NCBI RefSeq assembly: GCF_014852685.1
Contig: NZ_JACZDF010000003.1
Location: 124,001 to 188,000 of the forward strand
Direction of reading: 5' to 3'
Origin: Flavimobilis rhizosphaerae
GTDB lineage: Bacteria; Actinomycetota; Actinomycetes; Actinomycetales; Cellulomonadaceae
DNA: 64,000 bases
The position numbers were made by a program, and so were the translations under genes. This document shows, in pieces, positions 58,516 to 64,000 of this stretch (the stretch's first letter is position 1; each line of letters begins with the position of its first letter). Below the pieces are notes generated by a model that was given only the letters and a program-made list of their open reading frames with translations, had not been told where the DNA came from and did no database searches.

Positions 58516-58992
58516 ATGACGGTCTTCATCATCATTGGTGCCATCGGGCTGCTGCTCGTCGTCGGTTCCATGCTCCTTGGCGAGTTCATCGAGTTCGGCG
58601 ACGGCGCGCTCTCGAGCACCGGGCTCGGCGTCGGCGCGATCGTCTTCGGCGCGATCGGCATCATGACGACCGCCAACGATCTGCCGACCGCGCTCGTCTA
58701 CGGCGGCTCCGCCGTCGCCGGCGTCGCCGCCGTCTGGCTCTCACAGTTCGCTATCAAGCGGCTCCAGGCGACCGAGGACGGACAACCCCTCCAGCTCGTC
58801 GGCATGACCGGCGTCGCGAAGTCGGACGTCACCCCCCAGCGCGGCGAGGTCTTCCTCGACGCCCCGCAGGAGATCGAGCGCCGCATGGCCTGGTCCGACG
58901 CACTCATCCCCGAAGGCACGCGCATCGTCGTCGTCGCGCAGGAGGGCTCCCGCGTCAAGGTCACCCCCGGCGACAGCGCCACCACCGCCTGA
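58516..58992 (+). CDS. NfeD-family membrane protein
   Basis: A 158-residue protein with three or so N-terminal helices and a C-terminal OB-fold typical of NfeD (LVGMTGVAKSDVTPQRGEVF, IPEGTRIVVVAQEGSRVKV). NfeD proteins work with flotillin/stomatin-type proteins in membrane microdomains, and one follows 135 bp downstream. Start ATG with GGGGGAAGAGAG upstream. Confidence 0.85.
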   Translation: MTVFIIIGAIGLLLVVGSMLLGEFIEFGDGALSSTGLGVGAIVFGAIGIMTTANDLPTALVYGGSAVAGVAAVWLSQFAIKRLQATEDGQPLQLVGMTGVAKSDVTPQRGEVFLDAPQEIERRMAWSDALIPEGTRIVVVAQEGSRVKVTPGDSATTA

Positions 58993-59127
58993 CTTCCCCG
59001 CGACGGCTCGCCGTCGCACGTCGGGCACGCCCGACGCCGCCGCACCCGCGCGCCTCCCGGCGTGCACGAGCACCGCCCCGGCCGACGTCCGTCAGCCGGA
59101 CCGCACAGCCACGGAAGGACTCCCCGC

Positions 59128-60612
59128 ATGCCCGCCAGCAGCACCGACCCGAACTTCTGGACAGTCGTCGGGGTCGCGCTCCTCGCGATCGCGTTCCTCG
59201 CGATCGTCACCTTCATCGCCAAGCGCATCCGCCGCGTCCCGCCGAACGAGGCGCTCGTCATCGTCGGCCGCGGCGCGGGCAAGAACCAGCCCGACATGAT
59301 CGGCGGCCAGCGCGTCGTCGTCGGCGGCCGCGTCTTCGTGTGGCCGATCCTCCAGCAGGGCTTCTCCATCTCCCTCGAGCAGCGCCAGATCGGCATCACC
59401 GTCGAGGGCGTCGACAAGAACCGCGTGAAGATCGCCATCAAGGCGTCCATCAACTTCAAGGTCCGCGGCGACGACGACGGCGTGCGCCGAGCCGCGCAGC
59501 GCTTCCTCTCCCAGCAGGACGCGCTCACCGAGATCATCAAGGAGTCCCTCGAGGGCTCGCTGCGCTCCATCGTCGGCGACATGACGATCGAGCAGATCAT
59601 CTCCGACCGCAAGGGCCTCTCCGACCGCGTCGTCGACTCGACGAAGACGGACCTCGCCGAGCAGGGCCTCCAGGTCGACCTCCTCAACATCTCCGACATC
59701 TCCACCCCCGGCTCCGACTACCTCGCGAACCTCGGACGTGCCGAGAACGCGCGCGCCCGCCAGGTCGCCGAGGTCTCCGAGGCCGAGGCCCGCCGCATCG
59801 CCGAGTTCGCCGTCATCGAGGCCGCCGAGCAGATCGCCGAGCGTCAGAAGGCGCTCGACCTCAAGAAGGCGACGATCAAGGCCGAGACCGACCGCGCCAA
59901 CGCCGAGGCCGACGCCGCTGGCCAGCTCGCGCGCGTCGAGCAGGAGCGACTCGTCGCCCTCCAGCAGCGCGAGGCCCTCACCGAGCAGGCGAAGGTCACG
60001 GAGGAGGAGCTCGACATCTCCGTCCGCAAGCCCGCCGAGGCCGACGCGTACGCCGCCGTCCAGAAGGCCAACGCCGAGCGTGACGCCGCGAACGCCGCGA
60101 CCGAGGCCGACGCGTTCAAGCGCACGACGATCGCCCAGGCCAACAAGACCGCCGCCATCCAGGACGCCGAGGCCGCCGCAGAGTCCGTCCGCCGCGCCGG
60201 TGAGGCCGAGCGGGACCGCCAGGTCGCGCTCGCCGCCGGTATCCGCGCCGAGGGTGAGGCGCGCGCAGCCGCGACCGAGGCCGAGGGCCGCGCGGAGGCC
60301 GCCGCGACCGACGCCAAGGCCGAGGCGCTCAAGAAGTACGGCGAGGCGGCGCTCGCCCAGGAGCTCATCACGCGCCTGCCCGAGATCATCCGTGCTGCGG
60401 CCGAGCCCATGGGTTCCGTCGACTCGATGACCGTCATCTCGACCGACGGCGCCTCCGCGCTCACGAAGAACGTCACGAACGTCCTCGGCGAGGGCCAGCA
60501 GATCGTCAAGGACCTGCTCGGCATCGACCTCTCGTCGCTCATCGGTGGCGTCGCGGGCACCGCGCTCGCCCACACCACGGGCGACACGGAGGACACGGCG
60601 CCCAGCGCCTGA
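59128..60612 (+). CDS. Flotillin/SPFH-domain protein
   Basis: A 494-residue flotillin-like scaffold: an N-terminal membrane anchor (about 10-30), an SPFH/band 7 domain (about 35-230; VPPNEALVIVGRGAGKNQPD, ILQQGFSISLEQRQI), then about 190 residues of Ala/Glu/Lys/Arg-rich coiled coil (the flotillin domain), and a C-terminal oligomerisation segment. Pairs with NfeD upstream. The ATG at 59128 has GGAAGGA nearby. Confidence 0.92.
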   Translation: MPASSTDPNFWTVVGVALLAIAFLAIVTFIAKRIRRVPPNEALVIVGRGAGKNQPDMIGGQRVVVGGRVFVWPILQQGFSISLEQRQIGITVEGVDKNRVKIAIKASINFKVRGDDDGVRRAAQRFLSQQDALTEIIKESLEGSLRSIVGDMTIEQIISDRKGLSDRVVDSTKTDLAEQGLQVDLLNISDISTPGSDYLANLGRAENARARQVAEVSEAEARRIAEFAVIEAAEQIAERQKALDLKKATIKAETDRANAEADAAGQLARVEQERLVALQQREALTEQAKVTEEELDISVRKPAEADAYAAVQKANAERDAANAATEADAFKRTTIAQANKTAAIQDAEAAAESVRRAGEAERDRQVALAAGIRAEGEARAAATEAEGRAEAAATDAKAEALKKYGEAALAQELITRLPEIIRAAAEPMGSVDSMTVISTDGASALTKNVTNVLGEGQQIVKDLLGIDLSSLIGGVAGTALAHTTGDTEDTAPSA

Positions 60613-60620
60613 CGCTCGAG

Positions 60621-60660
60621 CGACGGCGCCCTACCCCACACGCGGGGTCGGGCGCCGTCG
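60621..60660 (+). terminator. Terminator of the flotillin gene
   Basis: CGACGGCGCCC and GGGCGCCGTCG form a perfect 11-bp stem with an inner CCCC/GGGG pairing. Confidence 0.75.
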
Positions 60661-60729
60661 GCGTTCCCGATGTCGGCGCGCAGCGCTACGCTCGCCCCAC
60701 CGACATCGGCGACGACCTGAGGAGCCCAC

Positions 60730-61320
60730 ATGCTGACGTCCGACGACCTGATCAGCAGGAAGTTCACGGCGACGAAGTTCCGCGAGGGCTACGACATCGT
60801 CGAGGTCGACGACTTCCTCGACGTCGTGGCGGCCGCGCTCAGGCGGCACGAGCGGGGCGAGCCGCTCGGACTGAGCATCGCCGACATCGAGACACAACGT
60901 TTCACGGCGACGAAGCTCCGCGAGGGCTACGACATCGTCGACGTCGACACCCTCCTCGACGAGATCACCGCGACGCTCACGCTCCTCGGCGCACGCACAC
61001 ACGAGTCGTCCCATCTCGTTGCGGTCGCTGCCGAGGGTGGCCCCTTCGCGCAGCTTGCCGAGCGCGCGGCGCGGGCCCGGTTCAGCCCGTCGGGCTGGGG
61101 CGGAGGCTACGAGGTCGGCGCGGTCGACGCGATCCTGGCCCGCATCGTCTCGACCGCCGTCGCTCGGGACCAGCGCCGCAGCACGACCGTCGCCGGCGAG
61201 CCGCTGCTCACCGGGGTCGAGCTGCAGACCACCACGTTGCCCCGCGTGCGCTTCCGGCCCGGGTACGCCACTGCCGAGGTCGACGCCTTCCTCCGCAAGG
61301 CTGCGGGCGTGCTCGGCTGA
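60730..61320 (+). CDS. DivIVA-repeat protein (short)
   Basis: The 196 residues are built from four copies of the DivIVA N-terminal motif F-x-x-x-(K/R)-x-x-x-G-Y-x-x-x-x-V-D: FTATKFREGYDIVEVDDFLD, FTATKLREGYDIVDVDTLLD, FSPSGWGGGYEVGAVDAILA and FRPGYATAEVDAFL. The long coiled coil of real DivIVA/Wag31 is absent, so this is a chain of membrane-curvature-type heads. The ATG has a GAGGAG site. Directly upstream of a related larger protein. Confidence 0.82.
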   Translation: MLTSDDLISRKFTATKFREGYDIVEVDDFLDVVAAALRRHERGEPLGLSIADIETQRFTATKLREGYDIVDVDTLLDEITATLTLLGARTHESSHLVAVAAEGGPFAQLAERAARARFSPSGWGGGYEVGAVDAILARIVSTAVARDQRRSTTVAGEPLLTGVELQTTTLPRVRFRPGYATAEVDAFLRKAAGVLG

Positions 61321-61415
61321 TTCCACCCACCCCCGACCGGGCTGGTCCTACGCGGGACTGCATCCCGTCGGTACTATCGCTTGACCACACGGTCCACGAC
61401 GTCAGGGGACACCGC

Positions 61416-63566
61416 ATGCTTACCGCCGCAGATGTGCGCTCTGCGCGCTTCACCGCGACCAAGTTCCGGTCGGGCTACGAGATCGCCGAGGTCGACGCAC
61501 TCCTCGCGCGTGCGGCCCGCACCCTCGAGCACCTCGAGCAGGGCCTCACGGTCGAGAGCGACGGCACGCCGCTGCTCACGCCCGACGACCTGCTCCACGC
61601 GCGCTTCACCCCGACCGAGCTCACCGAGGGCTACTTCGTCGACGAGGTCGACGACCTGCTCGACGGGATCATCGACTCGCTCAACACGTACATCGGCCGC
61701 GCCACGCGCGGCGAGCCGCTCGTCCAGCCCGCGCCGTCCGCCGCTGCGGACGACATCGAGGTCGACGATGGCCACGGTGACGCAGCCGACGCGGCGACGG
61801 CCTCCGAGGTCGTGCAGAACGACGCTCCTGCCGATGTTCCCCCGGACGGCGTTCCCGCCGATGCTGTCGCGTCCGACGAGCCGTCGGAGGTGTCCGCTCC
61901 CGACGCCGGTGAGGTCGTCCAGGACGAGGTCAGCGCCGAGGTCGTGCACGAGGCGCCCGCCGGCTCGACGGCCGCCGTCGACGCCTGGGCCGTCGCCCTC
62001 CAGGAGACCGCGCCCTCAGCTCCTGACGAGGCCTCGGTGGAGCCCGCTCCGGTCGCCGAGGACGAGCCGTTCCCGTCGGCTCCTGTGTGGAGCCCTCCCG
62101 CGAGCACCGACGTCACCCCGGCGTGGGACGCACCGGCCGCGCCCGTCGCGGAGCCGCAGTCCCCGACCCCGGCCGACACCCCAGGGCCATTCGACACCAC
62201 GGAGCCATTCGACACGACGGCGTCGTTCGACACCGCCGAGCGGCCCGCGGACCTCGCGCTCAGCGCGAACGTCACCCACGTGACGCCCGCCGAGGACCTC
62301 GATCCCGTCGCATCGCTCGCGGACACGACGGAACCGGGGGCGTCCGAGGACCTCGCCGACGAGCCCGCCGCGGCTCCGGACGACGCCTGGGCCCAGCCCG
62401 CCGAGCCTGCGTCCGCGTGGGCGGCTCCCGAGCCCGTCCGCTGGACCGCGCCCGAGTCCGGCGACGCACCCGAGTCCGACACCGCGCCCGAGTCCGACAC
62501 GGCGCCCGACGCCACGGCCGAGACCCGCGCCGACGACCTCGTCGCCGCGGACGACGCCACGGCCGAGGTTGGCACGCCCAGCGACCCGTGGGCCCCTCCT
62601 GCCGCCGACGCCCCCGGTGCCGACGTCAACGCCAACGACGACGCGCCCGCTCCCTGGGAGCCAGGCTTCGTGGCTCCCGCAGCCCCGGTGGCCACTCCCG
62701 ACTGGGGCTTCAACGCGCCTGCGGAGCCCACCGCCGACGAATGGTCGAGCACCCCGACCGCACCGCTCGCCGAGGCCAGCGCCGCCGAGGCCGGCGCCGC
62801 CGGGGCGCTCGCCCCGCACGCGACGACCCCGCTCGAGCCTGCCGCCGGGCCTCACGACGAGGACCTCGTCGACGACTCCCTGCTCGCGTCGACCGAAGAG
62901 TCGCCGTGGGCGAGCCTCGACGGCGACGAGCCGATCGCGCTCGACCTCGACTCCGAGGTGCGTGACGCGGAGAGCGCCGACGCCGAGCTGCCGGCATGGC
63001 TCACGGACGCTCAGCCCGAGATGGCGTCGGCCCCCGAGCCGGTCCTCGAGGCACCCGTCGTCGACGAGCCCGCGACCGACACGCTCGCCGCAGACGCTCC
63101 GACGCGCGTCTCCGCGTTCGCGTTCGCCGCCCAGGCTGCGGACACCGACACGAACCTCGACGCCCCGACGGTCCTCATGGACGCGGTCCAGGCACCGGAC
63201 GCCACGGCGGTCGCGCCAGAGCTCGAGCCTGCGGCCGTCTCGGCACCGGTCGACATCACGTCGGCCCCCGTCGCCGCGCCGACGTTCGACGCGCCGACGT
63301 CCGACGCGCCGACGTCCGACGCGCCGACCGCGTCGGTTGACGCGCCGGCCGCGCCGGCCGCACCTGCGGTCGCCGACGAGGCACCGTACGTCGCTCCGGC
63401 CGAGGCTCTCGACTCGCAGGGCTTCCTGCGCCAGCTGACGTTCGCACGTGCGACGTCGACCGGCGCCGCGAAGGACTCGATCACGCTCGTCGGCCCGGAC
63501 GGCCGCGTGTTCTCCGCGGTGGGCGTCCGCAAGACGCCCGAGGGTCTCGTCGTCGACCTCGGCTGA
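61416..63566 (+). CDS. DivIVA-repeat protein with long acidic Ala/Pro-rich region
   Basis: A 716-residue protein. The first 95 residues hold two DivIVA motifs (FTATKFRSGYEIAEVDALLA and FTPTELTEGYFVDEVDDLLD). About 560 residues of acidic, Pro/Ala/Glu/Asp-rich, probably disordered sequence follow, with short repeats (PESDTA, FDTTE, TSDAP). The last 50 or so residues are a conserved-looking compact end (SQGFLRQLTFARATSTG, SITLVGPDGRVFSAVGVR). Likely an envelope/cell-division-associated protein; the disordered part resembles that of the conservon sensor. Starts ATG with AGGGGA. Confidence 0.8.
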   Translation: MLTAADVRSARFTATKFRSGYEIAEVDALLARAARTLEHLEQGLTVESDGTPLLTPDDLLHARFTPTELTEGYFVDEVDDLLDGIIDSLNTYIGRATRGEPLVQPAPSAAADDIEVDDGHGDAADAATASEVVQNDAPADVPPDGVPADAVASDEPSEVSAPDAGEVVQDEVSAEVVHEAPAGSTAAVDAWAVALQETAPSAPDEASVEPAPVAEDEPFPSAPVWSPPASTDVTPAWDAPAAPVAEPQSPTPADTPGPFDTTEPFDTTASFDTAERPADLALSANVTHVTPAEDLDPVASLADTTEPGASEDLADEPAAAPDDAWAQPAEPASAWAAPEPVRWTAPESGDAPESDTAPESDTAPDATAETRADDLVAADDATAEVGTPSDPWAPPAADAPGADVNANDDAPAPWEPGFVAPAAPVATPDWGFNAPAEPTADEWSSTPTAPLAEASAAEAGAAGALAPHATTPLEPAAGPHDEDLVDDSLLASTEESPWASLDGDEPIALDLDSEVRDAESADAELPAWLTDAQPEMASAPEPVLEAPVVDEPATDTLAADAPTRVSAFAFAAQAADTDTNLDAPTVLMDAVQAPDATAVAPELEPAAVSAPVDITSAPVAAPTFDAPTSDAPTSDAPTASVDAPAAPAAPAVADEAPYVAPAEALDSQGFLRQLTFARATSTGAAKDSITLVGPDGRVFSAVGVRKTPEGLVVDLG

Positions 63567-63599
63567 GGTCACCCGCGCCCGCGCCGTCGGACGCACCAC

Positions 63600-63648
63600 G
63601 CATGCAGGAGGGCGGGCCGGGGAATCCCCGGCCCGCCCTCCTGCATGC
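63600..63648. terminator. Perfect 23-bp-stem hairpin between convergent genes
   Basis: GCATGCAGGAGGGCGGGCCG and CGGCCCGCCCTCCTGCATGC pair perfectly and the stem runs on through GGG/CCC to a 3-nt loop (AAT). It would terminate both converging transcripts. Confidence 0.85.
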
Positions 63649-63671
63649 TGCGGGACACGACCCGCGTGGGA

Positions 63672-64000
63672 TCAACCCACCGGAGCCGCCTTGACCTCCT
63701 CGGGCTGCGTGCCCTCGGGCGCGGGACGCTCCGACGCGACCGCCTGGTACGCGGCGAGGTGCGTGTACAGCTCGTCGCGGAGCGGGTGGCGACGCTTCAC
63801 GACGATCGTGCGGACCTGGTAGACGACGACGGCGATGTTCGCGAGGAGCGAGAGCAGGCTCACCGTGAAGAGCGCGGTCGGGTCGTGCGACGCGTCGACC
63901 GCGAACTTCGAGTCGGAGACGAACGACGGCACAGCCATCGTGAACATCATCCAGAACGCGAGCGTGTGCGCCCGGTGCTGGAGCCAGCCGCCCTTGCGGA
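63672..64000 (-). CDS. Membrane protein, C-terminal part only
   Basis: The gene enters from beyond position 64000; 109 codons are visible. The sequence contains RKGGWLQHRAHTLAFWMMFT, a hydrophobic segment, then a helix (LFTVSLLSLLANIAVVVYQV) followed by basic VKRRHPLRDELYTHLAAYQA and an acidic Pro-rich tail. The internal Met at 63950 is not the start, because the frame stays open upstream. Family not recognised. Confidence 0.75.
   Translation of the reverse strand, partial: RKGGWLQHRAHTLAFWMMFTMAVPSFVSDSKFAVDASHDPTALFTVSLLSLLANIAVVVYQVRTIVVKRRHPLRDELYTHLAAYQAVASERPAPEGTQPEEVKAAPVG

Noticed and set aside
63280-63350. Short direct repeats as a CRISPR or microsatellite
   Set aside because: They encode TSDAP repeats inside the disordered region of the DivIVA-repeat protein.

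Overview
The window is high-GC DNA with strongly G/C-ending codons, frequent 4-bp ATGA/GTGA overlaps, many apparently leaderless genes and a Streptomyces-type conservon. This points to an actinobacterium. A secreted pectate lyase, a GH1 beta-glucosidase under a CelR-like operator and a LacI-controlled sugar ABC importer suggest a plant-polysaccharide-degrading member of the order Micrococcales (Cellulomonadaceae or a neighbour). The taxonomic call is inference from gene content only. No prophage, integrase, transposase or CRISPR array was recognised.

Layout. 1-4.8 kb: 5' part of a secreted PL1 pectate lyase (minus), a P1B metal ATPase behind a Zur/Fur-like box, a pirin and a decayed VOC-protein tail. 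4.8-11 kb: an export locus in which a YhgE/Pip protein overlaps an MMPL/RND transporter with a degenerate ABC-ATPase-like C-terminal domain. It is divergent from a tetR whose intergenic region holds a 17-bp-period operator array. 11-13.4 kb: dsbA-like/ccdA-like/gntR operon. 13.4-18.3 kb: trpF, an Abhydrolase_9 membrane hydrolase, gene debris and two unknown genes. 18.4-20.7 kb: GH1 beta-glucosidase, a small membrane protein and a TusA-like protein. 20.7-26.55 kb: an NHEJ cluster (DUF2231, iron-redox enzyme, CDGSH protein, LigD, Ku) lying between two identical tRNA-Arg(ACG) genes with identical terminators. 26.6-29 kb: two tRNA-Ser genes, a ThrE-type exporter and a PIN-domain protein.

29-34.5 kb: a complete conservon (sensor kinase CvnA with a very long disordered tail, roadblock CvnB, DUF742 CvnC, GTPase CvnD). 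34.7-40.6 kb: quinone oxidoreductase, then a sugar ABC importer (binding protein and two permeases, no ATPase) and its LacI regulator. 40.7-50.3 kb: HAD phosphatase, serS, lipid kinase, a large membrane protein, GT2 glycosyltransferase, DUF5926, phosphoglucomutase and a small GNAT. 50.4-57.7 kb: lipoprotein, lysG/lysE pair, MFS, a DUF2975-XRE pair and a two-gene ABC exporter. 57.8-64 kb: CBS-like protein, NfeD plus flotillin, two DivIVA-repeat proteins and a partial membrane protein.

Two features recur along the window. One is a set of very long near-perfect hairpins at gene ends; some share sequence and form dispersed families. The other is a set of TANNNT hexamers 6-7 nt upstream of start codons, which predicts leaderless mRNAs. 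The least familiar combination is the TetR-array/MMPL-pseudoABC/YhgE locus at 4.8-11 kb.
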